The notes: generated by a model not told the origin, from the sequence alone. A stretch of DNA of 64,000 nucleotides from Arenibacter palladensis (GCF_900129275.1 NZ_FQUX01000001.1:868001-932000), one strand, 5' to 3'; counted from the stretch's first letter, positions 25,226 through 34,498 are shown. Made by a program: numbers and translations.

Positions 25226-28200
25226 TTAATCTTCAATAGTTTGTACTGCTGGTTTACTTGAGACTTTTTCTTGTAGCCACTGAAATAAGATAAATAGGAT
25301 AGGAATCACAAAGACACCCAAAATGGTCCCAATAAGCATTCCTCCTGCTGCTCCTGTTCCGATAGAGTTGTTTCCTTCTGCTCCAACACCATTTGCCAAC
25401 ACCAATGGCATTAATCCTAAAATAAAGGCAAACGAGGTCATTAAAATTGGACGTAAACGCGCTTTTGCCCCATGGATGGCCGCATCAACGATACTCTCGC
25501 CATTCTTTCGTCTTTGTAGGGCAAATTCCACAATAAGGATGGCGTTTTTAGCAAGCAGTCCTATAAGCATGATTAGGGCTATTTGGAAATAAATATTGTT
25601 TTCCAGGCCTAGAAACTTTGTACTTATATAAGCGCCAAATACACCAAATGGCAAGGATAATACAACTGCAAATGGTAGTAAATAACTTTCGTACTGTGCA
25701 CTTAACAAGAAATACACAAACAGGATACTTAATATAAAAATGAAGGTGGTTTGGTTTCCTGCATTCACCTCTTCCCGGGTTAATCCAGAATAGGCCACAG
25801 TATAATTGGTTGGTAATTTTGCTACTTCTTCCTCAATAACCCTGATGGCATCACCTGTACTAAATCCGTCGTTTGTGGCACCTGTTATAGTCGTAGAATT
25901 GAACAAGTTGAAACGGGTAACCGATTGTGGGCCATAAACACGTTTTAGATTGACAAACTGTGTAATTGGTGTCATTTCTCCAGTATCGGTTCTTACATAC
26001 ATACTGTTTAACGCACTTTCATCTGCTCTATCTTCTGGCAATGCCTGAATGTATACCCTAAATTGCTTTCCAAATCTTGAAAAATCCGAGGCGTATATTC
26101 CACCAATGTATCCCTGTAATGTGGAAAAGATACTGGTTATGGAAACCCCTTTTTCTTTCGCCTGAGGCACATTCACCTCCATTTCATACTGTGGGTAATT
26201 CGTATTAAATGCGGATGTTGCGTATTTAATTTCTGGATGTTGCATTAAGGCCATGGTAAAGTCATTCTTAGCCTTGTCCAAATCCGTGAACTCTCCTCCA
26301 AATTTATCCAGTAAATTAATCTCAAAACCAGCAGAGTTACCAAATCCACGAATACTTGGTGGTGAAAAGAAAATAACATTGGCCTCTGGAATAGTGGCTG
26401 CTATACCAAATAATTTTCCGGTAATGGCCTGTGCAGATAATGCTTCATCCTTACGTTCGCTCCAATCCTTAAGTTTTATAATCCCAAACCCAAAGTTACT
26501 TCCCGATCCACTAATGATACTTCGACCTTTGATAAAGTTAACGGCTACAATACCATCCATACCGTCTATTTTGTCGAATAATTTTCTTGCCACCGCATCT
26601 GTTCTATCCAAAGAGGCCCCAGGTGGCAATTCAATATTTGCGAAAATAATTCCTCTATCCTCATTAGGTACAAAACCTGTTGGAGTTGTTGTGGATGCCC
26701 AATAAATTCCTATAATGGCAATGATCAATAATATAACGGAAACGAATTTTTTCCTGTATAAGAACTGAAGTGATTTACCATATTTGTCTATTGTTGCGTT
26801 AAAGCCGCGATTGAATAATGTGTAAAATCGTTTTATCGGGCTTTTTCCTTTTAATTCTTCATCTTCCTTGTGTTCTTTTAATAGCAGCGCACATAAGGCC
26901 GGACTTAACGTTAAAGCATTTACGGCAGAAATAAGGATGGCAATAATAAGAGTTACACCAAATTGCTCATAAAATACACCTGTTGGACCTGTTACAAAGG
27001 TTACCGGAATAAATACCGCTGCCATTACCAAGGTAATGGATATAATAGCTCCGGATATTTCGTTCATGGCTGTTAAGGTGGCCTTTTTAGGATTGTGTTC
27101 TCCGTTGTCCATCTTGGCATGGACAGCTTCCACAACCACAATGGCATCATCCACCACAATACCAATAGCGAGCACTAGTGCGAATAGCGTTAATAGGTTG
27201 ATGGAATAGCCGAAAATATTCAGGAAAAAGAAAGTTCCTATAATAGAAACTGGTACTGCAATTGCAGGAATCAAGGTGGATCGAAAATCTTGCAGGAAGA
27301 TAAACACCACCAAGAATACCAATAAAAATGCTTCTAACAAGGTGGTTATTACCTTATCAATAGAGGCATTTAGGAACAAACTCGTATCGTATGGCACAAA
27401 AATGTCCAAACCTTCCGGAAGGTCGGCTTTAACCGATTCCAAAGTAATTTTAATGTTCTCAATAATTTCTTGGGCGTTGGAACCTTTTGTTTGAAAGATT
27501 CCCATAAACACCGCAGGATGACCTTTACTCATGGCGTTAGCCGCGTAAGATTGTGCATCCAACTCTATTGTAGCCACATCTTTTAATCGTAAAAACTCCC
27601 CGTCTCCCAAGGCTTTAATTACAATGTCGCTGTATTGACTTTCATTTTTAAAGCGTCCACTATAGGTTAGGGTATATGAAAACGATTCTCCGTTGTTCTG
27701 ACCTAAGGAACCAGCTGCCGCTTCCAAATTTTGTTCTGCCAACACGGCGGAAATGTCTGAAGGAATTAAACCGTAGGAAGCAAGTTTTTCTGGATTTAAC
27801 CAGATTCGCATAGCATAATCCTGCTGCGAGAATACACTAACATCCCCAACACCGCTAATACGTTGCATTGCCGGAATAACGTTTATTTTTAAGTAATTCT
27901 GAATAAAAGTAGCATCATAATCTTCGCTTTCAGAATACATGGATATAAACATCAACGCACTCGTTTCCTGTTTTTGAGTGGTAACACCAGTTTGGGTAAC
28001 CTCTTGAGGCAATAAGGGCGTAGCCCTTGCCACACGGTTCTGCACGTTTACTGCTGCTATATCTGCATCAATTTCTTGATTAAAATAAACAGTAATTTCT
28101 GCACCTCCCGTATTGGATGCGGTAGACGTAATGTATGTCATACCTTCAACACCATTGATTTGTTCTTCAATTGGGATGATGACGCTCTCCATAACAGTTT

Positions 28201-28363
28201 CGGCGTTGGCTCCGGTATAGTTTGCAGAAACCTTAATAGTCGGTGGTGCAATATCAGGGTATTCCTCTATAGGTAAGCTAGTAATACTGATAATTCCTAG
28301 TAATACTATAATAATAGAAATTACCGTTGAAAGAACGGGTCTTTCAATAAATGTTTTTAACAT
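25226..28363 (-). CDS. RND multidrug efflux permease (AcrB/HAE1 family)
   Basis: A 1045-residue proton-driven inner-membrane pump of the hydrophobe/amphiphile class. The start MLKTFIERPVLSTVISIII, the proton-relay pair in GIVVDDAIVVVEAVH (TM4, near residue 405) and the TM10-12 segments (YLLPFAVVLSLPFGVFGAY, ARLRPILMTSFAFILGLMPL) are clear. Length is full. It sits between the adaptor gene (25 bp gap) and the outer-membrane gene (5 bp gap). Substrates are probably drugs, bile-like detergents or dyes, which cannot be read from the sequence. Confidence 0.95.
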   Translation of the reverse strand: MLKTFIERPVLSTVISIIIVLLGIISITSLPIEEYPDIAPPTIKVSANYTGANAETVMESVIIPIEEQINGVEGMTYITSTASNTGGAEITVYFNQEIDADIAAVNVQNRVARATPLLPQEVTQTGVTTQKQETSALMFISMYSESEDYDATFIQNYLKINVIPAMQRISGVGDVSVFSQQDYAMRIWLNPEKLASYGLIPSDISAVLAEQNLEAAAGSLGQNNGESFSYTLTYSGRFKNESQYSDIVIKALGDGEFLRLKDVATIELDAQSYAANAMSKGHPAVFMGIFQTKGSNAQEIIENIKITLESVKADLPEGLDIFVPYDTSLFLNASIDKVITTLLEAFLLVFLVVFIFLQDFRSTLIPAIAVPVSIIGTFFFLNIFGYSINLLTLFALVLAIGIVVDDAIVVVEAVHAKMDNGEHNPKKATLTAMNEISGAIISITLVMAAVFIPVTFVTGPTGVFYEQFGVTLIIAILISAVNALTLSPALCALLLKEHKEDEELKGKSPIKRFYTLFNRGFNATIDKYGKSLQFLYRKKFVSVILLIIAIIGIYWASTTTPTGFVPNEDRGIIFANIELPPGASLDRTDAVARKLFDKIDGMDGIVAVNFIKGRSIISGSGSNFGFGIIKLKDWSERKDEALSAQAITGKLFGIAATIPEANVIFFSPPSIRGFGNSAGFEINLLDKFGGEFTDLDKAKNDFTMALMQHPEIKYATSAFNTNYPQYEMEVNVPQAKEKGVSITSIFSTLQGYIGGIYASDFSRFGKQFRVYIQALPEDRADESALNSMYVRTDTGEMTPITQFVNLKRVYGPQSVTRFNLFNSTTITGATNDGFSTGDAIRVIEEEVAKLPTNYTVAYSGLTREEVNAGNQTTFIFILSILFVYFLLSAQYESYLLPFAVVLSLPFGVFGAYISTKFLGLENNIYFQIALIMLIGLLAKNAILIVEFALQRRKNGESIVDAAIHGAKARLRPILMTSFAFILGLMPLVLANGVGAEGNNSIGTGAAGGMLIGTILGVFVIPILFILFQWLQEKVSSKPAVQTIED

Positions 28364-28388
28364 GACTACTATTTTTGTTAGTTGGTGA

Positions 28389-29522
28389 CTAGTTTTTAAA
28401 TAAAGTGGCTACTGGTTTAATGGCATCTTCAAAAGAAGTTTCTTGAGGGGTAATGACCATCCCGTTTCTTAGTTTGCCTACCCCGGAAACAATAATTTTA
28501 TCATTGGTATCCACACCGGATTCCACAACATATAGGTTGCCTACCGAGCCTTTTATTTTTACAATGGAAGTTTCTACTTTGTTGTCGGCACCCAATTTAA
28601 ATATCATTATGTTGCCTTGTTGTTCAAAAGTAGCTGTCTGAGGTACCACTACAGCATCCTTATATTCTATCGGAAATCTTATTTTACCACTGTTGCCATT
28701 GGTTAAAATTTCGTTTGGATTGTTAAAAGCCGCTCTAATTTTTATGGTTCCGGTATTCTGATTTATTTGGCCTGTACTCGTTTGAATACGTCCTTTTTCC
28801 GAATATATTTTACCGTTGGCCAGTACCAAACTTAAATCTGGTGAATTTTTAATGCGTTCTGCCTTACTTTTCCCTTCAGATCTCTGTAAATGGTCAATGT
28901 ATTGTGCTTCGTTGAAACTAAAGAACGCATATACTTGGTCAATTTCACTTACAGTTGTTAATGGGGTAGCATCACTTGGACTAATTAATGCACCTTCCCT
29001 AAAATTTATGGAACCAACATAGCCGTCTATTGGACTTTTAATAGTTGCATAACCAATGTTTGCAGACACTCCGCTATAGCTGGCTTTTGCTTGTGCTAAA
29101 TTAGCTTTGGCGGTTTCCAATTGCACTGGGCTAATAATGTTTTTTTCCACAAGTGGAATCAATTTGTCTACTTCAACTTGTGCTACATTAACACGTGCTT
29201 TTGCCGCAACGGCATCTTGATTCAAAGACTGTGTTTCCAATTTAAATAACACTTGTCCTTTTTTTACTTTTTCCCCTTCATCTACATATACTTTTTCAAT
29301 ATATCCTGATGTTTTAGCTCTTACATCACTGTTTACCCTGCCCTCTATGGTTGCAGGATAATCTATATATCCTGTAACGGTTTTAAGTTCTACCTGGGAC
29401 ACTGGAAAAGGTAATGGGGGTGCTTGTTGTGCAGCAGCAGCGTTTTCTTGTTTGCTGCCACAGCTCACAATAACCAAGAATACACTTAGTCCTAGAATGG
29501 TATATAATTTATTGTTCTTCAT
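28389..29522 (-). CDS. RND efflux periplasmic adaptor (membrane fusion protein)
   Basis: A 377-residue lipoprotein adaptor. The signal ends at VIVSCGSKQ (cysteine near residue 21). The lipoyl-like half motifs are GYIEKVYVDEGEKVKKGQVL and IKSPIDGYVGSINFREGALI, flanking a helical hairpin; beta-barrel and membrane-proximal domains follow. It links pump and outer-membrane factor. It is 12 bp downstream of the GbsR-type regulator gene and 25 bp upstream of the pump gene. Confidence 0.93.
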   Translation of the reverse strand: MKNNKLYTILGLSVFLVIVSCGSKQENAAAAQQAPPLPFPVSQVELKTVTGYIDYPATIEGRVNSDVRAKTSGYIEKVYVDEGEKVKKGQVLFKLETQSLNQDAVAAKARVNVAQVEVDKLIPLVEKNIISPVQLETAKANLAQAKASYSGVSANIGYATIKSPIDGYVGSINFREGALISPSDATPLTTVSEIDQVYAFFSFNEAQYIDHLQRSEGKSKAERIKNSPDLSLVLANGKIYSEKGRIQTSTGQINQNTGTIKIRAAFNNPNEILTNGNSGKIRFPIEYKDAVVVPQTATFEQQGNIMIFKLGADNKVETSIVKIKGSVGNLYVVESGVDTNDKIIVSGVGKLRNGMVITPQETSFEDAIKPVATLFKN

Positions 29523-29534
29523 TTTTAGTTAAGT

Positions 29535-30038
29535 TTAAATATGGAATTTGTTGCTAATTAATTTTTCTCTTAATTCTTTAACCGAAGCTGTAGCTTCATC
29601 TACAAACTTGACGTAATCGTTATGGAAGGATAGATCGAACTTCTCCTCGTCATTTTCTATTTTCAATTTATTTTGGGTTTCTTTATATGCCTTTATTTCT
29701 AAATGAATGGCCCGCTCAGCATTCCAATGGCTGATCATTCTATCCACGTGCTGAATAATGGTATTTTTATTGATTATAAAATACTTTTTGCGGTCTCCTG
29801 TCTTCGTGTAATACTCTATTTTATTTAAATCCTGTAGATGATTAAGGTGTGTAGAAATTGTGCTTTTACTTGCACAGAGTATAGTTACCATATCTTCAAA
29901 AGTGGATCCTTTCTTTCCTGTAAGGATTATATATGCCAAAATACGCGCTGCAACAGGTGCCAATTGTTCTCTACCCTCTAAATGAACGCCTAGTTTTTCC
30001 ACCAAGGCCATTTTCTGTTTGCAGATGTTGTGTTTCAT
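29535..30038 (-). CDS. GbsR/MarR-type winged-helix transcriptional regulator
   Basis: A 167-residue regulator. The winged helix lies in residues 20-95: ARILAYIILTGKKGSTFEDM, then ILCASKSTISTHLNHL (recognition helix) and YYTKTGDRKKYF (wing). The C-terminal part is a helical dimerisation region. It is the first gene of the efflux operon, immediately before the adaptor gene. A perfect 15-bp palindrome overlaps its own promoter, so autoregulation of the whole operon is likely (inference). Confidence 0.85.
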   Translation of the reverse strand: MKHNICKQKMALVEKLGVHLEGREQLAPVAARILAYIILTGKKGSTFEDMVTILCASKSTISTHLNHLQDLNKIEYYTKTGDRKKYFIINKNTIIQHVDRMISHWNAERAIHLEIKAYKETQNKLKIENDEEKFDLSFHNDYVKFVDEATASVKELREKLISNKFHI

Positions 30039-30099
30039 TGTTAATTGCTTTATTACTGTTTTTGGGATATTAATAATTTGTAATCAGTAAAATAAGGCG

Positions 30100-30107
30100 C
30101 AAATATA
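30100..30107 (-). promoter_or_regulatory. -7 promoter box of the RND efflux operon
   Basis: On the minus strand this reads TATATTTG, an exact TAnnTTTG match, 61 bp before the regulator start codon. The palindrome at 30112-30126 lies just upstream, in the -15 to -30 zone, where a bound repressor would block polymerase. Confidence 0.5.
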
Positions 30108-30111
30108 CTTA

Positions 30112-30126
30112 TTGGTTCTGAACCAA
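30112..30126. promoter_or_regulatory. palindromic operator candidate TTGGTTC-T-GAACCAA
   Basis: Perfect 7-bp arms around one central base, only 4 bp upstream of the -7 box of the efflux operon. A site of this form and place fits binding of a dimeric winged-helix repressor, most simply the GbsR/MarR-type protein encoded first in the operon. The TetR protein at the end of the operon is the other candidate. Confidence 0.55.
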
Positions 30127-30216
30127 CCGAACTAAACGAAATTAAAGTTTTGTTAAATTGAGATTTTTGCCTGAATAGGTTATTAGGCTGGGAGTTTTAC
30201 AAATAAAAATAAACCA

Positions 30217-30612
30217 TTATTGGGCCAGAACGCCTTCCAATTCCATTACCGGGATAGGCCCTAGATTGGATTCGCTGATAGAGTACTTTTCGAAGAGGAA
30301 GCGCTTTTCGTACAGTTTGTCATCGGCGAAAAAAGTAACAAAGAATTCATTGTTGAAAGCCAATATATCTTCCTGAAGTATTTCAATTTTTCGAAAGCTT
30401 TTGGCCGGGATGTCACCCAATCCATGCCTCATGGTAGAAGTTTTACGGTCTCCTTCATAACCGTTGGAGACAGCAATGACTGCTTCTATCTTGGAATCCC
30501 TATCATTGATAATGTATGCATTCCAATTTTTCTCCAAGAATTCATCGTTCCATTCATGTACAATGGCAACATGTACATTTTTTGCAATAGGAATTTCTAT
30601 ATCTTTTTTCAA
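30217..30612 (-). CDS. conserved-looking hypothetical protein, 131 residues
   Basis: A soluble protein with no signal peptide or membrane segment. The sequence alternates short hydrophobic and charged stretches (VHVAIVHEWNDEFLEKNWNA, ILAFNNEFFVTFFADDKLYE), suggesting an all-beta or alpha/beta domain, and it is moderately acidic. No family is recognised. It lies in the same direction as pheS upstream, 143 bp after the pheS start region of the map, and is separated from the efflux operon by its promoter region. Codon use looks like its neighbours. Confidence 0.7.
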   Translation of the reverse strand: MKKDIEIPIAKNVHVAIVHEWNDEFLEKNWNAYIINDRDSKIEAVIAVSNGYEGDRKTSTMRHGLGDIPAKSFRKIEILQEDILAFNNEFFVTFFADDKLYEKRFLFEKYSISESNLGPIPVMELEGVLAQ

Positions 30613-30755
30613 TTGTACAGAAAATAATTCAGAATTCTCCCAACTAAGGTAGTTGAGGAAATTTTGTTAATACTATATTTTATAGATAAGCTCCTTTACC
30701 AAAAAAGGTTGCTCAACATATGATTGTCACATTTGCCGGAATGCCGGAATTAAAA

Positions 30756-31775
30756 TTAAAAAGCACTCTTAAACTGCTCTAAAAAGCGAACATCATTTTC
30801 GCTCAAAAGTCTAATATCTGAAATTTGATGTAGCAGTAAGGCAATTCTATCTATACCCATACCAAAAGCAAATCCGGAGTATTCGTTGGCATCGATGCCA
30901 CAATTGGTAAGCACATTGGGGTCTACCATTCCACAGCCCATGATTTCCAGCCATCCGGTACCCTTGGTCATTTTATAATCGGTTTCGGTTTCCAATCCCC
31001 AATAAACATCTACCTCGGCACTGGGCTCGGTAAATGGGAAATAGGATGGCCTAAGCCTTATTTTGGATTTTCCGAACAATTCGGTGGTAAAAAATTGCAA
31101 TGTTTGTTTTAAATCCGCAAAGGAAACATCCTTGTCTATATAGAGTCCTTCTACCTGATGAAAAAAGCAGTGGGAGCGAGCGGATATGGCTTCGTTCCTG
31201 TATACCCTGCCAGGCGAAATGGTCCTTATGGGCGGTTTGTTGTTTTCCATATAGCGCACTTGTACCGATGAGGTATGGGTACGCAATAAAATGTCCGGAT
31301 CTGTCTGTATAAAAAACGTATCCTGCATATCTCTTGCGGGGTGGTATTCCGGAAGGTTTAGAGCGGTAAAATTATGCCAGTCGTCCTCTATTTCAGGACC
31401 TTCCGAGACATTGAACCCTATACGGGAAAAGATGTCTATAATCTGATTTTTGACTATCGATATAGGATGGCGCGTTCCAAGGCCCAAGGGTTCCCCAGGT
31501 CTTGTTAAATCGCCATAAATACCTTTTTCCTCTTTCTTATTTTCGAGGGCATCCTTTAAAGAATTGACTTTTTCGGTTGCAACGGTCTTTAGTAAATTGA
31601 CGGTTTTCCCAAACTCTTTTTTTTGCTCGTTGGGAACGTTTTTAAATTCTGAAAAAAATTGATTGAACAATCCTTTTTTTCCCAGGTACTTTATGCGGAA
31701 TGCCTCTATGGCCTCAATATCGGTAGAAGAAAAATTTTCTACCTCGGTAATATGCTTTTTTATGGTATCGATCAT
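30756..31775 (-). CDS. pheS: phenylalanine-tRNA ligase alpha subunit
   Basis: A 339-residue class II aminoacyl-tRNA synthetase subunit that charges tRNA-Phe together with PheT. The N-terminal coiled coil occupies about residues 1-85. Class II motif 2 is around ISPGRVYRNEAISARSHCFF, and motif 3 is GFAFGMGIDRIALLLHQI near the end. The glycine-rich substrate loop KGTGWLEIMGCGMV is intact. pheT is not adjacent, which is usual in Bacteroidota. Confidence 0.97.
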   Translation of the reverse strand: MIDTIKKHITEVENFSSTDIEAIEAFRIKYLGKKGLFNQFFSEFKNVPNEQKKEFGKTVNLLKTVATEKVNSLKDALENKKEEKGIYGDLTRPGEPLGLGTRHPISIVKNQIIDIFSRIGFNVSEGPEIEDDWHNFTALNLPEYHPARDMQDTFFIQTDPDILLRTHTSSVQVRYMENNKPPIRTISPGRVYRNEAISARSHCFFHQVEGLYIDKDVSFADLKQTLQFFTTELFGKSKIRLRPSYFPFTEPSAEVDVYWGLETETDYKMTKGTGWLEIMGCGMVDPNVLTNCGIDANEYSGFAFGMGIDRIALLLHQISDIRLLSENDVRFLEQFKSAF

Positions 31776-31793
31776 GTTGTTCGGCTAATGCCG

Positions 31794-31801
31794 CAAATTT
31801 A
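31794..31801 (-). promoter_or_regulatory. putative -7 promoter box of pheS
   Basis: Minus-strand TAAATTTG fits TAnnTTTG and lies 18 bp before the pheS ATG, giving a short leader. No T-box-like or leader-peptide structure is visible in the remaining spacer. Confidence 0.4.
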
Positions 31802-31853
31802 AGATATTTACGGCATTACCGACTACATATTTCATCATAAATTGGCTTGTAGC

Positions 31854-33734
31854 TTACGCTGAAGCTTCAGCCTTTTGTTCAACTGTCTTTTTGTTCAAAT
31901 AAGAAATGCACTCATCAAAAGTGTTAAAAATGCGATCTTTTGGTATTAGATCTGGTATTAGATCTACCCTTTCCATCATGTAACGTGGTTGATCCAGTAC
32001 ATCTACCAATAATACTTCGATGTTCGAATTAAGTAAATCTATAAGTACGTCTTCCAAGGTGTAAAGGCCGGATTGGTCCATATACTGCATTCTGTCCATA
32101 CGGATTATAACCGTGGATGCAGTTCTTGGAATTTGGTTTGCCAAGGCTTGAAATTCACTGGTAGAACCAAAGAACAGGGGGCCTTTAATATGCTTTATAA
32201 AGACTTTTTCCTTTAAATGTTTCGGGAAATGGGCCTCATCTGCCCATCCTTTTTCATGTTCCAAGGTTTTTACATCCGATCTTTCTGCTGTAAGATCTCC
32301 CATTTTTTTCATGAACATTAAGGAGGCAATTACAAGACCCACACCCACGGCATATACCAAATTCCATACTGATGAAAGAACAAGTACCACAAGCATGATG
32401 ATAACTTCAGAACTTAGTTTAATTGGGCCAACGCTTATGTCTTTTGGTAAACTTGGTATGGCTTTTAATCCTTTATAATCCATAACACCTATACCTACGG
32501 TAACCAATATCCCGGCAAGTACTGCTGCGGGTATTTGCGATGCCACTGGGCCCAAAGCCAAAAGAATGATAAGAAGCAATATACCTGCGACCATACCGGA
32601 CAGTTTGGTTTTACCCCCTGCGTTTATATTTACTACGGTACGAATGGTGGCACCGGCTCCAGGGATTCCCCCAAAAATAGCGGCTATACTGTTACCTATA
32701 CCCTGACCTACAAGTTCCTTATTGGGCTGATGTTTCGTTTTGGTCATGTTATCGGCCACTACAGAGGTTAAAAGTGAATCTATAGCTCCCAATAAAGCCA
32801 ACGTTAATGCAGTAAAGACATAGGGGGTTATAGAGCTAAGTTTAAATCCGGTAAATATTTCAAGGTTGGGAACGGGGAAGCCGCTGGGTATTTCTTCAAT
32901 AGGACGATAGTTGAGTCCAAATCCGTAGGCCACTCCTGAAACAACGATCAGGGCTACCAAGGCACTTGGTATGGCAGTGGTAATTTTTTTGAAGCCATAA
33001 ATAATGGCGATTGTAGATAGGGCTAGGATAAGTTCCAGCCAATTGATGTTTTGCATGGCCCTGGGAAGAACTTTTAAGGTGCCCAAAACCCCTGAAGCCT
33101 CACTTTTGGCCAGAGTTCTTGCCTCTTTGTCCATATCATCTTGGGTAATGGTTTTTGAACGTTTTATAGTTTCTTCAAAATTTTCCAAAACCAGAATACC
33201 TTCGCCAGCTTCTTCCTTTAGAATATTTTCTAGGATGATTTCCTCTGCCATCGGTTTAAATTGGGATACAAACTCGTTATCTTCTTTGGGATAATACCCT
33301 ACGGATGGTAAAATTTGGGTCACCAAAATGATGACACCAATTGCGGTCATAAAACCGGAAACCACGGGATAGGGGATGTAGCGAATGTATTTGCCTATAC
33401 CTAAAAGACCTAAGCCTATTTGCATAAGGCCGGCCAATAGAAATATAATAAGAATGGCGGGAAGCGCTTTTTCTATACTTCCGTCATTAACAGCCACTAA
33501 CCCTGCAATAACCACCATACTTACGGCTGTCATTGGAGCCGTTGGGCCAGATATTTGAGTGTTGGTTCCTCCAAAGAGCGCGGCGAAAAAACTGATGAAT
33601 ATAGCTCCATACAGTCCGGCACTTGGTCCAAGTCCAGAACTTACACCAAAGGCTAAAGCTAGTGGGAGAGCAACAATACCTGCTGTAATTCCACCAAATA
33701 GGTCTCCTCTAAAATTTGAAAAAAAATTTTTCAT
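31854..33734 (-). CDS. SulP family anion transporter with STAS domain (copy 1)
   Basis: A 626-residue membrane transporter of the SulP/SLC26 family, which moves sulfate, bicarbonate or other anions. The SulP start GDLFGGITAGIVALPLALAF is followed by ISGPTAPMTA and later GIPGAGATIRTVVNINAGGK. The C-terminal STAS domain (from about residue 520) has the classical MDQSG segment with Ser555. Residues 147-228 form a long hydrophilic, helical insertion between membrane segments, about 50 residues longer than in the second SulP of this cluster. Next to a carbonic anhydrase, bicarbonate is the likely substrate (inference). Confidence 0.9.
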   Translation of the reverse strand: MKNFFSNFRGDLFGGITAGIVALPLALAFGVSSGLGPSAGLYGAIFISFFAALFGGTNTQISGPTAPMTAVSMVVIAGLVAVNDGSIEKALPAILIIFLLAGLMQIGLGLLGIGKYIRYIPYPVVSGFMTAIGVIILVTQILPSVGYYPKEDNEFVSQFKPMAEEIILENILKEEAGEGILVLENFEETIKRSKTITQDDMDKEARTLAKSEASGVLGTLKVLPRAMQNINWLELILALSTIAIIYGFKKITTAIPSALVALIVVSGVAYGFGLNYRPIEEIPSGFPVPNLEIFTGFKLSSITPYVFTALTLALLGAIDSLLTSVVADNMTKTKHQPNKELVGQGIGNSIAAIFGGIPGAGATIRTVVNINAGGKTKLSGMVAGILLLIILLALGPVASQIPAAVLAGILVTVGIGVMDYKGLKAIPSLPKDISVGPIKLSSEVIIMLVVLVLSSVWNLVYAVGVGLVIASLMFMKKMGDLTAERSDVKTLEHEKGWADEAHFPKHLKEKVFIKHIKGPLFFGSTSEFQALANQIPRTASTVIIRMDRMQYMDQSGLYTLEDVLIDLLNSNIEVLLVDVLDQPRYMMERVDLIPDLIPKDRIFNTFDECISYLNKKTVEQKAEASA

Positions 33735-33780
33735 AATATTGAATTTAATGCTGGGTTAGTTTAAGCAATCATTACTAAAG

Positions 33781-33805
33781 ATTGAAACCAACCTTTGGTT
33801 TCAAT
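33781..33805. repeat. perfect inverted repeat between SulP copy 1 and carbonic anhydrase genes
   Basis: ATTGAAACCAA (33781-33791) and TTGGTTTCAAT (33795-33805) are perfect 11-bp arms with a 3-nt loop, 47 bp upstream of the SulP copy 1 start. It could be an operator for the transporter or an RNA hairpin in the intergenic transcript. Confidence 0.5.
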
Positions 33806-33809
33806 AGTA

Positions 33810-33839
33810 AGAAGGCCAGTATAGCTATACTGACCTTCT
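33810..33839 (-). terminator. hairpin after the carbonic anhydrase gene
   Basis: AGAAGGcCAGTATAG (33810-33824) pairs with CTATACTGaCCTTCT (33825-33839), 15 positions per arm with one mismatch. It starts 15 bp beyond the carbonic anhydrase stop codon. The U-run is weak, so it may be a partial terminator or an mRNA-stabilising hairpin that separates expression of the two genes. Confidence 0.5.
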
Positions 33840-33853
33840 GGGTCATTAGGGTA

Positions 33854-34483
33854 TTAATCGTAGAAAATAACTTCACCATTGGAAACGTCATACATGGCGC
33901 CAACAACTTTTATTTCCCCCTTTGTTTCCATTTCAGTCAATACAGGGCTATTCTTGCGTATGTTGCCTATTGTTAAATGTACGTTCTTTTCTGCAACTTT
34001 ATCCACGAATTCAAGGTTTTTGGAGTTCCTTAAACTCTCATCAGTGGGTTCTTTAACAGCCTCCACTGCTGGTTCTATTTTGTTGATCAAGGCAGTAAGA
34101 TTACCTAATCTTGCATGATCACAAGCTCCTTTTACGGCACCACAGCTTGTGTGGCCCAGAACAACGAGCAGTTTGGTGCCTGCAAGTTTACATGCAAACT
34201 CCATACTGCCCAAAATATCTTCATTAACAAAGTTACCAGCTATTCTAATGCTGAAAATATCACCTAAGCCTTGGTCAAAGACTAATTCTGCGGAAACTCT
34301 GGAGTCGATACAACTTAAAATGGTTGCAAATGGAAATTGCCCTTCACTTGTGTCGTTCACCTGTTCAAGTAGGTTTCTGTTGGCTTTTAGATTGTTTTGA
34401 AATCTTTGGTTGCCTTCCTTCAAATATCGCAATGCCTTTTCGGGGGTCATTGTGGCTTGTGTTTCTCTTGTATGCGCTTTCAT
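33854..34483 (-). CDS. beta-class carbonic anhydrase
   Basis: A 209-residue cytoplasmic zinc enzyme interconverting CO2 and bicarbonate. The zinc ligands are C58 (ILSCIDSR), H111 and C114 (VLGHTSCGAVKGA), and the conserved dyad D60 and R62 is present. The N-terminal helix MTPEKALRYLKEGNQRF is typical of bacterial beta enzymes. It lies between two SulP transporter genes and a universal stress gene (15 bp upstream), so it probably acts on bicarbonate delivered by one of the transporters. Confidence 0.95.
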   Translation of the reverse strand: MKAHTRETQATMTPEKALRYLKEGNQRFQNNLKANRNLLEQVNDTSEGQFPFATILSCIDSRVSAELVFDQGLGDIFSIRIAGNFVNEDILGSMEFACKLAGTKLLVVLGHTSCGAVKGACDHARLGNLTALINKIEPAVEAVKEPTDESLRNSKNLEFVDKVAEKNVHLTIGNIRKNSPVLTEMETKGEIKVVGAMYDVSNGEVIFYD

Positions 34484-34498
34484 ATTTATTTATTTTTA

